Origin: Meconema thalassinum
Lineage: Eukaryota > Arthropoda > Insecta > Orthoptera > Tettigoniidae
NCBI GenBank assembly: GCA_946902985.2
Contig: OX336389.2
Span: forward strand, 794,344,979-794,408,978
Direction: 5' to 3'
DNA length: 64,000 nucleotides
This document shows positions 1 through 10,023 of the stretch, one piece after another; position 1 is the stretch's first letter; each line of letters starts with the position of its first letter. The translations under genes and the position numbers were made by a program. Under the pieces are notes generated by a model. The model did no database searches. It saw only the letters and a list, made by a program, of their open reading frames with translations, and was not told the origin of the DNA.

Positions 1-1765
1 CCATTACACTAAGGCTACAAAATGTTAATGTCTGAAAGTATGGGTGAAAATATATTTTACAGTATGTAGCCTACACCAATTTAGTTGCGGTATTAGTTGA
101 GATAATTCAACTCGTCAATATTTGTTTGTTATAGTCATTGTGATGTTTTATTAAAATATTGAAAGTGATGATTGACTTCCAAAATTGCTTAACTTGAGTG
201 AACTAGCGGAACCGTGCGAGAAATCTCGCATGTTAATAAACCAAATTTTCCCCAATAGGTTTATAATGAGGGAATTAAGGAGACAGGTCGTTATGTTTTC
301 ATTTCAACCAAATAATTATAGAACACTATTTACATTTCAGTTAGAATTCCAATTTCTACGTTCCCTAACTTAAGAAGGGCAATCACTGGAAATTGGATCA
401 TCATAACACTCACCGATTATAAGATATTTATGAAATTATACGATTTGAGTACTCGTTCCTTTGATTTACTGTCTCTGAAATCCACAGGAAATACCTCAGA
501 ATGTTGAAATGACATGAAACAGGCGTCACAGCGGCCAAAATGTGAAGTGGACAGCAATTATGGAGCGTATTTTCCTACAGCAACAGTATCTGAAAATCCC
601 ACACTTCGTACATTTTTAAAAGTCATTTTTTAAAGAAAATATGAAATTAGAGCGCAATACGTCACTGCTAATGTCTATTCTATTTCATTTGAATACACAT
701 TTGTCACGATCGGTCGCTTGTGAGCGCCGCAGGAAGGAATCTATACTACTGAATTAATATAAATGGTATGTGATTGTAGTTAAATTTCCAATTCAGGTTG
801 TATTGTGCAAGCTACTTATCTGATTGAGTTTTGCGTGTCCTGGTGAGAGCAGTTATATTCGTCACTATCTACACTCAACTATGGGCCTGTGGGGCAAGCT
901 CTCTTATATAACTAGGTATTTCGCTCTCGCATACCTACGTTTCTGTGTTCGTCGTACAAATGTGACTGTATGTGGCCATGTCTAGTCTCCCTAATGTGGT
1001 GTATGTTACTGTATTGAGGATAATCTTCAACTATTAAAGACCTGTTTCCAATTCTCGCCAGGCATAAGTTAATAGCCATATAAGCGCAGCCCAGTCTAAT
1101 GTGAATGTCCCGGCACCTATAAGGGATTAATAAGAGAAACATGTTATTGGATCAGGATGTACGATGTATCATTTTCTTCAATAAACCGATGCCGGTATTA
1201 ACGGCAGTATTAAAGGTGCCGGGACATTCTCATTAAACCAGGCCGCACGTATATGGCTATTAGCTTATGCTTGGCGAGAAATGAAACCAGGTCTTTAATA
1301 GTGGAAGATTATCCGGAATACAGTAACATACAACACATTAGGGAGACTAGAATTGGCTACATACAGTCAAATTTGTACGACAAACACAGAAACGTAAGTA
1401 TGCGAGAGGGGAAATACCCAGGTATATAAGAGACCCTGGCCCACAGGAAGCTCTCCCATTTGAGTGTAGATAGTGACGAAGACACCTGCTCTCACCAGGA
1501 CACGCAAGACACAATCAGATATGTAGCCTGTACGATACAACCTGAATTGACCATTTTACTACAATCACATTCTTTCTAAACAAGCAATTTTGGAGGCCAA
1601 ACACCACTTTGAGTATTTTAGCCAAACTTCATATAGACTATAACTAACAAATATTGACGAGTTGAGCTATCTCAACTAATACCGCAACTAAATAAGTGTA
1701 CATATTGTAAATATTTTCACCCATACTTTCAGACAAAAAAATGTAGCCCAAGTTTAATGGATCTG
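1..1765. repeat. Large imperfect inverted repeat (fold-back element), left end outside window
   Basis: Bases 1-190 plus 769-1119 pair, as reverse complement, with 1213-1765, leaving a spacer of about 92 bases (1121-1212). Outer matches include GTCTGAAAGTATGGGTGAAA (left, from about 32) and its complement near 1715-1735; inner matches meet at GAATGTCCCGGCACCT (about 1103-1118) and its complement from 1214. The pairing still holds at base 1, so the true left end lies outside. The arms differ by many substitutions and by one 578-base segment present only on the left. No transposase was seen. It could be a fold-back or MITE-like transposon or an old inverted duplication. Confidence 0.85.
191..768. 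other. Segment present in only one arm of the inverted repeat
   Basis: The left arm reads CCAAAATTGCTT, then 578 extra bases, then TGTGATTGTAG. The right arm has only about 12 bases at the same point. It is either an insertion into the left arm or sequence lost from the right arm. No terminal repeats, target-site duplication or convincing reading frame were recognised. Confidence 0.55.
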
Positions 1766-2689
1766 ATGATAATCGCTTGACGATCGAAACTGGTCATCCA
1801 GGTGTATTTATTAATCTCATGTAAATTGTTTTCAAGATTAGAGAATAATACATCTCGTTTGGATACAATCGTATTGACAGACTGAAAACAAACTTTTGTT
1901 TACTAAGGAAACACTGAAAATGGCTTCAAGCACCAGAATTACCTAGTTCTCATGTCAAGGGTCAGCAATCCTCAGAGCAGAGAGCCGATGCTATCGACCG
2001 GTGATGGATACCACACAGGAGCTGTAAATAGAAGATGAAAAGCAAAGTGTGTATGTGGGCTTCCATCTCCTTTTGACCATGGAGCTGATTATATAATCCG
2101 CCTGTAAAATCTCTCTTTGATTGATGCTTTACATGGTAAATTTTGTAATGAGCGTCATGCACTAGTATCTGTCAGTACCTGTCATTAAGCATTTCTCACG
2201 TACACTTGAACTTATATATTGTACTTCTAATTGCTAACACCATGAATAAAATATAGGCAAAGCAATTCCGTGAAGAACTAATTAGTTCTTTTCATACATT
2301 CTGCTGCCCTTTTCCATTAATAACTCTCCTTCCTATAAAATCATGTTCCATGTGATGTACTAAATAGCTTTTAATACACGAAATACGTTGTCATAACGTA
2401 TAGCGCAAAGTTATCAAACTCAGAACTCAATTTCCATAAGTTGTAGTCGTTATAGGCAAGAAATATAAAGCAAGCATACTAATCTTACTATGGTACTAGT
2501 GCATGCCCTGTCTTATATCAAAACTTAAACTGGACTAGTGTAGCCTATGTACGAATCGTCTCTTCAATCGCCTGAGTTGGATGCGAGAAATAAAGAATAA
2601 AGTTGTAGAATATTGAATTGTTGACATATTGAATTTTTGAAAACAATTAAACATCATTAGATGTCTTTATACTAAACTGCATTTTAGGC
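1766..2689. other. No recognisable gene
   Basis: AT-rich sequence with no exon, transposon end or RNA gene that I can support. Confidence 0.5.
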
Positions 2690-3214
2690 GCCAAGTTTCA
2701 TTGCACTCGGGTAATTAGATCGTTAGAAAAGTAATTTTAAATATTTGAAAGTCACTTGGCCACCATGTTGTTATTGTGTTACCCAGGATTTGGAAAGTCA
2801 CATACAATTCCTAACTTAACAGTCCTCTAATGCCATACAAAATTTCAGTTCGTTTGCTTTAATAGTCTTGGAGACATTGAGAACCCGTGAAATATATGGC
2901 ATGGATGCCATGTTGGCTTGTTTTATTTGCTATATAATTATATGGCAGCAGATGAAATATTATAATCGTGACTCATTATATAAACCTATATTTCTATCCC
3001 CTGTTTAGGTCACGAGAAATATGAAAGTGATTTTAAATAGTTAACACAAGCACCATTTAAAATTCTCGTCAAAATAGAATTAAATAAGACAGCAGAATAT
3101 TAAGCCTGGTATGATGATTTACCGTGTTAACTTTCACTGCGCCAGGATAATTAAGTCGCGAGGAAAATCCATATAAATATTTACATTTCGCGCCGCCACA
3201 ATGTTGGTTTCGTG
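2690..3214 (+). repeat. Degenerate interspersed repeat units (left block)
   Basis: Roughly 80-100 base units recur with spacers, starting near 2690, 2838 and 3130. Each has an opening like CAAAATTTCAGTTTGATTGC, a middle like TTCGGAGATATTGAGA and an ending like CACTTGGCCGCCATGTTG. Related units continue at 7895-8480 on the far side of the 3215-7851 element, and a diverged pair lies at 53160-53370. The function is unknown; it resembles a decayed interspersed or satellite-like repeat. Units are very diverged, so boundaries are approximate. Confidence 0.55.
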
Positions 3215-3249
3215 CTCATGAGTAGGAATAATAGACCGGTACTGGCGCA

Positions 3250-3518
3250 GGGGCTAATGCGCAAGATGGCGGCCGCGTGAGGTCAACCCCATGCTGGTTG
3301 TATAAATGGGGCTAATGCGCAAAATGGCCGCTAAGGGTGGTGGTCAAAGAAAATGCACAGCAGTTAATATAGCTAGAGGGTAGCGGAGTGAAAGTATCTT
3401 TAGTCAGTCAACCAAGAAATGTGGTGACTAGCGGAATGGTGAGGGTAGAGTTATTTATTTATTATATTAGTAAATATTTAATTTATTTTAGTACAGGGCT
3501 AATACACAAAATGGTCAC
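3250..3518 (+). promoter_or_regulatory. Three subterminal repeats in left TIR (candidate transposase-binding sites)
   Basis: Copies at 3250-3276, 3308-3331 and 3496-3518 follow GGGCTAATGCGCAAAATGGC with small changes; the third has TAATACACAAAATGGTC. Mirror copies lie in the right TIR. Repeated short motifs close to transposon ends commonly serve as transposase-binding sites; that role is inferred here. Confidence 0.5.
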
Positions 3519-3548
3519 TGCACACAACCACTTACACATATGGCATGC

Positions 3549-3660
3549 TAACCTAACCTAACCTAACCTAACCAGACCTAACCTAACCTGACCTAACCTA
3601 ACCTAACCTAACCAAACCTAACCTAACTTAACCTAACCTAACCTTATCTAACCTAACTTA
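3549..3660 (-). repeat. Telomere-type (CCTAA)n array with variants
   Basis: About 20 pentamers of CCTAA on the + strand (TTAGG on the other), with variants such as CCAGA, CCTGA and CTTAA. TTAGG is the ancestral insect telomere repeat. Its place inside a transposon TIR shows that it is interstitial, not a chromosome end. Confidence 0.9.
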
Positions 3661-3662
3661 AA

Positions 3663-3727
3663 AGTGCGAGCAAAAAACGTGAGAGCAAAAAGTGTGAGCA
3701 AAATGTGAGAGCAAATGCGAAAGCAAA
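3663..3727 (+). repeat. GTGAGAGCAAA minisatellite
   Basis: About five imperfect copies of a GTGAGAGCAAAAA-like unit between two telomere-type blocks. The reverse-complement equivalent lies at 7364-7429 in the other TIR. Confidence 0.75.
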
Positions 3728-3749
3728 TATAATAAATTTAATTATATAG

Positions 3750-3803
3750 CCTAACCTAACCTACCTTCACCTAACCTAACCTAACCTAACCTAACCTAAC
3801 CTA
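3750..3803 (-). repeat. Telomere-type (CCTAA)n array
   Basis: Second CCTAA block of the left TIR, about 10 units, interrupted by CTACCTTCAC. Confidence 0.9.
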
Positions 3804-3999
3804 CAGAAACCTAGTTTAAAGATTTAAATTAATGCATATAAGGTCTTTTATTTTTACATTTTACATTTTAGATTATTTAATTTTTAGATTTTCAATTTTT
3901 TGATTTTAGATTATACTTTTTATTTTTTTATTTTACATTTTAGATTTTCCGAAAAGAGTAAACTACAAGGTCACATACCTAACCTCACCTACCCAATTG

Positions 4000-4108
4000 A
4001 CAAATATATAAACAACAAAATGAAAAAAAGTGAAGCTGGTTGGGTACTGAACATGTTGTACTCTAGCCTATAAGATTAGCATAAAGATAGTTGCATGTGC
4101 CCTTAATG
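4000..4108 (+). repeat. Internal direct repeat, copy 1
   Basis: Matches 6914-7013 in the same orientation, for example GAACATGTTGTAC and GATAGTTGCATGT. A direct pair flush against inverted arms is unusual and suggests a composite origin or an internal rearrangement. Confidence 0.8.
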
Positions 4109-4778
4109 TAACCTTTATGCATTGGTCATAGCATAAATGTCACATATTCTTTCGATAAAATAATGTTCAAGTTGAAAACTGATGGAAGGAAGTCATAGCT
4201 AGCAAACCAGAGTGGTAACAAACAGACGAATTGTACGAGCTTATTCGCAACTTTCACCGCGCGCTTACAATAGAAATGGAACGCAGGAGCTAACGTCTGG
4301 AGGCCAGATGTGGATAGACAAGGGAATACGGTTATTTAACTTGGCGGGTGGATACCAAAAATTCAACGATATTATCCAGGATAAGCTCCGCCTACTTGAA
4401 AGAAATGAAAATTCAGGAACGCAAGTTACATCATCATGAAGAGGACGATCTCAGCCTCTCGAAAGTCATTTTGAAATTTAAATTAATTCATTGTGTGATT
4501 TTATCCAGAAGCAAAGCCAGAATGAGAGGTGACTTTAAAACGACCAATCACAGGCGGGGACGCGAGACGCGGCCAAATACCGCGATAACTGAGGAACAAT
4601 GAATGAATTCACGGAGCTAATTATCAGAGGACCTAACGATCCGATTTGGAATTAAAAGGCAGCATGGAGACATTGAAAATGAGAGGATTCGAATGAGCTA
4701 CTTTGCATGTACGTGCGAGTGGTAATACAGAATTAAAATTTGGAAGCTCCCCTCTTCTGCGAATTTCTTCGCAAATCA

Positions 4779-4813
4779 TATAAATACTAGCTGGACTTGC
4801 AGTGAAATCAGTC
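4779..4813 (+). promoter_or_regulatory. Candidate RNA polymerase II core promoter (TATA + initiator)
   Basis: TATAAATA at 4779-4786 is followed by TCAGTC at 4808-4813, an exact match to the arthropod initiator TCAKTY. The predicted +1 A at 4810 is 31 bases after the first T of the TATA box, which is the usual spacing. It would drive transcription rightward into the element interior. The match is by motif only. Confidence 0.45.
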
Positions 4814-5705
4814 GTTATTGTACAATCCGGGAGGCGTGAGCCCTTTCCCGGGTAGATCAGAAATTGCCGCAAAGTTATAATTACAGTCATTTGATAGCGC
4901 AGTTATAGTAACAGTTATTCGCCAGCGCGAAGCTGAGCAGTGTATAACGCGAAGTGTGCGTACCGTTGTTAGTGAAACGGGATATAAATTAGCTATTATA
5001 AATTATGCTATTAGCATAATGTCAGTAACGTATAAACTATTGGCCGTATTGAGTAGGTTGATGCATAGTTTAGGTAACTAGGAGCTCCACGCATTAAACA
5101 GTGCATTGTTAAAGATTAAAGTCGCAGTGGTCCTTTGTTTTGGTGAATTAAACCTGTGTAAAATCATCCTCCTCCCTCATGATGGAACAGAAGAGCCAGC
5201 AGATTGAACTTAAGGAACTACGCATCACCATGGGCCGTATGAGATAAGTACATCAGTATGGGGCATGCATGCGTGACATTCCGTGTCCTGGGAATTGGAT
5301 AAGATACTCTAGAATTATAAGTAATTATAATCAATAGGTATTTTCGGGCACAGCAGGCAAAATTTGTGCAAGTTTGTGTATATCTTTTAATGATAGACTT
5401 ATTTTTGTGTTTTGTAAGATAGGATTTTACATGGTCATCATTTGTGTGTTATATTTTTGTTGTGAGGGTTTCATTAACGCTCTGTTTGAATGCACATTAA
5501 AGGGATAATGGTATGTGAGTGATTAAGCACGACCCGTAAAGTAAAAGGCAAGTTATGGTGGGAAAATAGCATGATATTTTGACAGACCAGATTGATGCAG
5601 CCATATTGACCATATCCAAGGTAAGAGGTAAGACGCAATGGCTAGGTGACATTCTAAATTCAGGTGAGATTGAGGGTTGACCCTTGGTTGAGTTGAGATA
5701 AATGT

Positions 5706-5805
5706 GGAGGTTCAGTTTCCCGCAGTTCTACGATGATATAAAATGGTAAGTTGGAAAAGGCGGAGGTTCAGTTTCCCGCAGTTCTACGATGATATAAAAT
5801 GGTAA
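5706..5805 (+). repeat. Two-copy tandem repeat
   Basis: A 44-base unit beginning GGAGGTTCAGTTTCCCGC occurs at 5706-5749 and again, essentially identical, at 5762-5805. The near identity suggests a recent duplication. Confidence 0.85.
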
Positions 5806-6913
5806 TAAATTGGTAAGTAATGATTGAATTCACGGTCTGGTGAGAGCATGTGATAGCTCCGTTAGAAAGGAAATGTGTTTACAACTCAAGTCCAAGGCGG
5901 TCAGATAAAGGGGCAGGTATAAGAGGCCTTGGCCGACTGTCAGAATCTAAGGGTGCAGCGAGGTCATTGTCCACGAGGCTGGTTTGTTTGGAGTGAGAAC
6001 GGCTGTCGCAATGTCAGGTAAACCACATTTGAGTGGTAATGTTTATCTTGTTGATGGGATGCGATGAAGCACTTCCCGGGGTTTTGTTTTCTTTGCCGCT
6101 TCAGGAAGCGATGTCATATGATGTTATTGTCATTTTGGTGCATTCGTTCTAATTATTTGATTATTTTAATTCACGGGGTGCAGGCCGCCGTGGTGCTTTA
6201 TTTTGATGACTCATGTGTATTTTTTGACTTGTATTTTGATTGATTATTCTAGCTTTGCAGAGCTATGGCTCTGAGGTTCAATTAACTGTTCTTTTAAATG
6301 TAAATAAATGACGCACGCATTGCCTGTGACCGAAAATAACCTATGCCTTCATTCACCGGACTCTTGAGAGGATGGTAATGATTTTAATGAGAGAACTTGT
6401 CCCAAACCCTAAAATCACTATAATTATAAATTATGAGTGCGCGTTGTTTGTATAATGGCTGGACTTTTAGGCCATAGTTGTTGATTTAAGTCTCTTGACA
6501 TTTGGAACTTGAAGCAGTGGACTGCTATTTAGATTTAATTTTCTTTCCTGGTATTCAGCCAGTGTGATTTGGTAACATTTTGATCAGCTCTTTTGAGTTT
6601 ATTAGTTTGTGTTTCTAGAGTAAATATTAAGGGAGTTGGTTTGTTGTTTGTTGATGGGAGTAAGAGGGATGATGAGTCTTTCTTGAATAAATTATTTTTG
6701 CATTTTAAGATTCCTGTGGCATATTGATTTAGTTTAAGCTTCCTGTGATCCTTCATAAAAATCCCTAGGATGTATAATTAAGAGCCACCCGAACAGACCA
6801 TTACCCCGAGCTAAAGGCTGCATCCTGGAAGACCTGAAAGGGTACAATATCTTGAAATTCGAAAACTTAAAAACTGTCATTTTTAAAAACTGCAAATGGG
6901 AAATTGGGAAATT

Positions 6914-7013
6914 CACAAATATGTAAACAACAGAGTGAAAAAAAGTTCAGCCGGTTGGGTAGTGAACATGTTGTACAGTAGCCTATAAGACTAGCATAAG
7001 GATAGTTGCATGT
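6914..7013 (+). repeat. Internal direct repeat, copy 2
   Basis: Second copy of the 4000-4108 repeat, same strand, next to the inner edge of the right TIR. Confidence 0.8.
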
Positions 7014-7070
7014 TTCCTTATATACTTTGTGTATGTGCCTTTGGATTAGCTTAAGTTAGATTTGGTAAAG

Positions 7071-7098
7071 TTAGGTTAGGTTAGGTGAGGTTAGGTAT
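7071..7098 (+). repeat. Telomere-type (TTAGG)n array
   Basis: Short TTAGG block at the inner edge of the right TIR. Confidence 0.8.
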
Positions 7099-7267
7099 AT
7101 GACAGTGTAGTTAACTCTTTTCGGAAAATCTAAAATGTAATATCTAAAATAAAATAAAACTAAAATATAAAATCTAAAATCTAAAAATTAAAAAATCTAA
7201 AATGTAAAATGTAAAAATAAAAAATCTTACATGCATTAATTTAATTCTTTAAACGAGGTTTCTGTAG

Positions 7268-7343
7268 GGTAGGTTCGGTTAGGTAAAATTAGGTTAGGTT
7301 AGGTTAGGTTAGGTTAGGTTAGGTGAAGGTAGGTTAGGTTAGG
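7268..7343 (+). repeat. Telomere-type (TTAGG)n array
   Basis: TTAGG block mirroring 3750-3803, with the matching GTGAAGGTAGG interruption. Confidence 0.9.
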
Positions 7344-7363
7344 CTATAACTAAGTTTATTATT

Positions 7364-7429
7364 TGTGCTCTCACATTTGCTCTCACCTTTTAATCACACT
7401 TTTTGCTCTCACTTTTTTGATCGCACTTT
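7364..7429 (-). repeat. GTGAGAGCAAA minisatellite, right-arm copy
   Basis: Reverse complement of the 3663-3727 minisatellite, with TGCTCTCAC repeated between two TTAGG blocks. Confidence 0.75.
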
Positions 7430-7433
7430 TAAT

Positions 7434-7515
7434 TTAGGTTAGGTTAGGTTAGGTTAAGTTAGGTTAGGTTAGGTTTGGTTATGTTTGGTTAGGTGTGGTT
7501 ACGATGGGTTTGGTT
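7434..7515 (+). repeat. Telomere-type (TTAGG)n array, variant-rich
   Basis: Mirror of 3549-3660. It carries more variants (TTTGG, TTATG, TGTGG) than the left copy. Confidence 0.85.
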
Positions 7516-7545
7516 AGAATGACATATGTGTAAGTGGTTGAGTGC

Positions 7546-7816
7546 AGTGGCCATTTTGTGTATTAGCCCTGTGCTAAAAATTAATTAAATATTAACTAAT
7601 ATAATAAATAAAAATTCTACCGTCACCGTCCCGCTAGTCACCACATTTTTTGGTTGACCGACTAAAGATACTTACACTCAGCTACCCTCTAACTATGTTA
7701 ACTCCTGTGCATTGTCTTTGACCACCACTCTTAGCGACCATTTTGCTCATGAGCCCCATTTTTAAAACCAGCATGGGGTTGGACTCACGCGGCCGCCATC
7801 TTGCGCATTAGCCCCT
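7546..7816 (-). promoter_or_regulatory. Three subterminal repeats in right TIR
   Basis: Copies at 7546-7570, 7734-7757 and 7789-7816 are reverse complements of the left-arm motifs, in mirrored order and spacing. The outermost keeps the GCGGCCGCCATCTTGCGCATT form. Confidence 0.5.
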
Positions 7817-7894
7817 GCGCCAGAACCGGTCTATTATTCCTACTCTCATGACATTATTTAAAGTCACATAGGTGAACCTAGGTTAATAGCCTCT

Positions 7895-8480
7895 ATCAAG
7901 ATACAAAATTTCACTTTGATATCTGTAATAGGTTCGTAGATATTGAGAGCTGTCTTAATATTCAGGGAAATTGCCATGTTGAACTGTTCTATATATAGGC
8001 CATTGATTTATGTAGCACAACACGAAGATTATTGCGCAGGTTTATTATAAAATCTTTCACTTTGATCTCAAGATTTCGACCAAAAAAAAACTTATTCTCA
8101 AAATTTCGCACAGCCGTTATATTGCCTTTATGAAAACAATGGAATAAAATTAGATGCCAGTAGATTAAATCGTGTATGAACATTTATTGTACCGAGTTTC
8201 ACTGCGCTCGGATGACTATATTTTGAGAATATGCCATTTAAATATATTAAATTCACTTGGCCGCCATGTGGGTTTTGTACTTAACAGTCTTTAACGTGTT
8301 AAAGCGCGGAACTTAACTTAGTATTGTATATCACCTAACAAAATATCAGGGTGATGTCAGTCATAGCTTCGGAGATATAGCATTTGCGCGGCCGCCATGT
8401 TGGATTGGTGAAACGTATTAAAATTTGAAAGGCACAATCGGGGTCATACAAAATAGAAATATATTCTTCCTGAGTTTTAT
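7895..8480 (+). repeat. Degenerate interspersed repeat units (right block)
   Basis: Continuation of the 2690-3214 repeat beyond the long-TIR element. Units start near 7898, 8190, 8335 and 8445, with endings such as CACTTGGCCGCCATGTGG and GCGCGGCCGCCATGTTGG. Confidence 0.55.
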
Positions 8481-10023
8481 TGCAATCGCTCCCGCTATTT
8501 AGGCACACACACGGACAAAAGACAATTTTTCATATGATGAGAATAGGCTAAAAATAAATTAAAATGACAGCAGTTAACTGGAAATGAAATCCCCAATCTA
8601 ATCGGAATCATTATTTACACGTGAATGAACATCTTATTGTGTCTCTATTTATGGCATCTAGCAGTTAGTTTAATACATCGGAATAACTTAGGGCGAAAAG
8701 ATTACATTCTTTCTAAAATTCGTAAACTTTCAATAAATATCGTTTTTCGATTTTGATGTTCAACAAACTATAGTTATAAGTCCAGCGTTGATTGCCTTCA
8801 TCAGGCACATTCAGAAGCGTTGTTTCTATAAAGATTTATTATCTTCTTCTACCATGGCAATGAACAATAATGCGCATCGATGTCACATATATTCTCAATG
8901 TATGTGGCTCTCAGCATCGGACGCATTGAACATTAAACAAAGCTTATTATCCCTTTTATGATTTTGTTTTACGCAGGGAGGGTTTAAATAATTTATGTTG
9001 AAACCATCCATTACTGGTGCCGATAGCGCTGATTTCAACTCTAAGGAAACCGAAATTCCCGTGGGTTGTACTTCGTGAAAAGGAAGAGGTTTTTGCCACC
9101 AAATGGTCGCCGTTTATATGCAAATTCAGTATTATGTGACCGGTATACTGATGTTATAATTTTCCCACCTCATTTCCCACAGTTGTAACCCAAGCTTTAA
9201 GCAGTGCTTATGTGAATGGTCAGGTTAGTCACTCTCCTGAACAGTTATGTTTGCAGAACATCTTTCTATGCCCTCACCACTTCATGAGTAGAAGGCCAGC
9301 TGACTACAGCAACCCAGCCAGTACCCTTGAGGTGACTTCTGCCAAATGATTGTAATTTCATTCGTTCCTTCGTTCATTTGCATAATTGATTGTTATGTCT
9401 TTAAGCCCTGCGTATGAAGTACGCTTAATCCAGGTAAATTAATCGTTTCTGCGTTTTGTGATTCTGATTCTATCACATTTAAATCGATCAATGTTACTGC
9501 TTCCGTTTCATATACTCAGTAGAACGGATGCCATAGTTCTCCCAAGTAATTTGCTCCGTTCTCTCATACACTAGGTCAACTCATATGACCTGCCTCATGC
9601 AACTTGTTGAATTTCAACTGTATTATGGATTCCCTGCTATATTTCTTTCGCACAATTGAACAAATACTCCTTTAAACTTAAATTAATTCGGAGTCGTTTA
9701 CTGTTTGTGGGAATTTCCTGAGATACAAGTATACACTGACACATTGTATCAGTATCGATGTGTATAGGTACAATCGTTAACATTCTGGAAGTGTTATTGA
9801 AGGTTTTATTGTTGGTTGGGGGTAATATGAACCTCAAATAGTCCAGGATGTTTTATTCAAATTCTTGTCTTTATCTTCAATCTTCCTTCATATAGTTACT
9901 TCACGATTCCTTATGCCAGTTCTGTATTGAATCCCTCCAATATATTTTAGATGATTGTGTTTGGTAAGATGCGTACAAACAAAACAGTTTTTCGGTAACA
10001 GTGCCAATTCTTCTTTGTTTCAG
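8481..10023. other. Probable intron 5' of the guanylyl cyclase exon; no gene seen
   Basis: Low-complexity AT-rich DNA ending in a pyrimidine-rich tract and TTTCAG at 10018-10023, the 3' splice site of the exon that follows. No upstream exon of the same gene was identified. Confidence 0.5.

Larger units (their letters stand above)
3215..3992 (+). repeat. Left terminal inverted repeat of the 3215-7851 element
   Basis: Pairs with 7058-7851 along nearly its whole length, including non-repetitive stretches such as GACTAGCGG near 3427, the AT-rich run near 3460-3490 and TTTTCCGAAAAGAGT near 3947. Identity is high in the outer half and lower around the telomere-like blocks, whose copy number differs between arms. 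Confidence 0.85.
4109..6913. other. Interior of the long-TIR element, no recognised transposase
   Basis: The longest open stretches are under 90 codons and match no family I recognise. One (4212-4439, +) begins with GTG instead of ATG and encodes a charged peptide of about 75 residues. A core-promoter-like site lies at 4779-4813. Downstream, an ATG at 5181 opens a short frame encoding MEQKSQQIELKEL, with coiled-coil character, that stops after about 21 codons. Confidence 0.45.
3215..7851. mobile_element. Long-TIR DNA element with internal TTAGG-type arrays, unclassified
   Basis: About 4.6 kb bounded by inverted repeats of about 780-790 bases (3215-3992 and 7058-7851). The outer ends share TAGGAATAATAGACCGGT, then GGCGCAGGGGCTAATGCGC. 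Each TIR holds three copies of a subterminal motif and blocks of CCTAA/TTAGG. Immediately inside the TIRs lies a pair of direct, not inverted, repeats (4000-4108 and 6914-7013). The element interrupts a degenerate repeat region, which supports insertion. The 2.8 kb interior has no recognisable transposase, so it is probably non-autonomous or from an unfamiliar family. No clear target-site duplication was found. Confidence 0.8.
7058..7851 (-). repeat. Right terminal inverted repeat of the 3215-7851 element
   Basis: Reverse complement of 3215-3992. Its inner edge (TTAGGTGAGGTTAGG near 7080) mirrors the left arm near 3985, and its outer edge (ATTCCTACTCTCATGA, ending near 7851) mirrors the left end. 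Confidence 0.85.

Noticed and set aside
1423..1460. TATATAAG in the right fold-back arm as a promoter
   Set aside because: No initiator match at the expected distance; the sequence is shared with the opposite arm as part of the inverted repeat.
3549..3803. CRISPR-like array
   Set aside because: Five-base telomeric repeats without unique spacers; the genome is eukaryotic.
4181..4439. Host gene captured by the long-TIR element
   Set aside because: The frame lacks an ATG, is short and matches no protein family I recognise; kept only as a description of the interior.
3549..7515. TTAGG arrays as a real chromosome end
   Set aside because: Blocks are short, variant-rich, oriented in opposite directions and embedded symmetrically in TIRs, with ordinary DNA on both sides.
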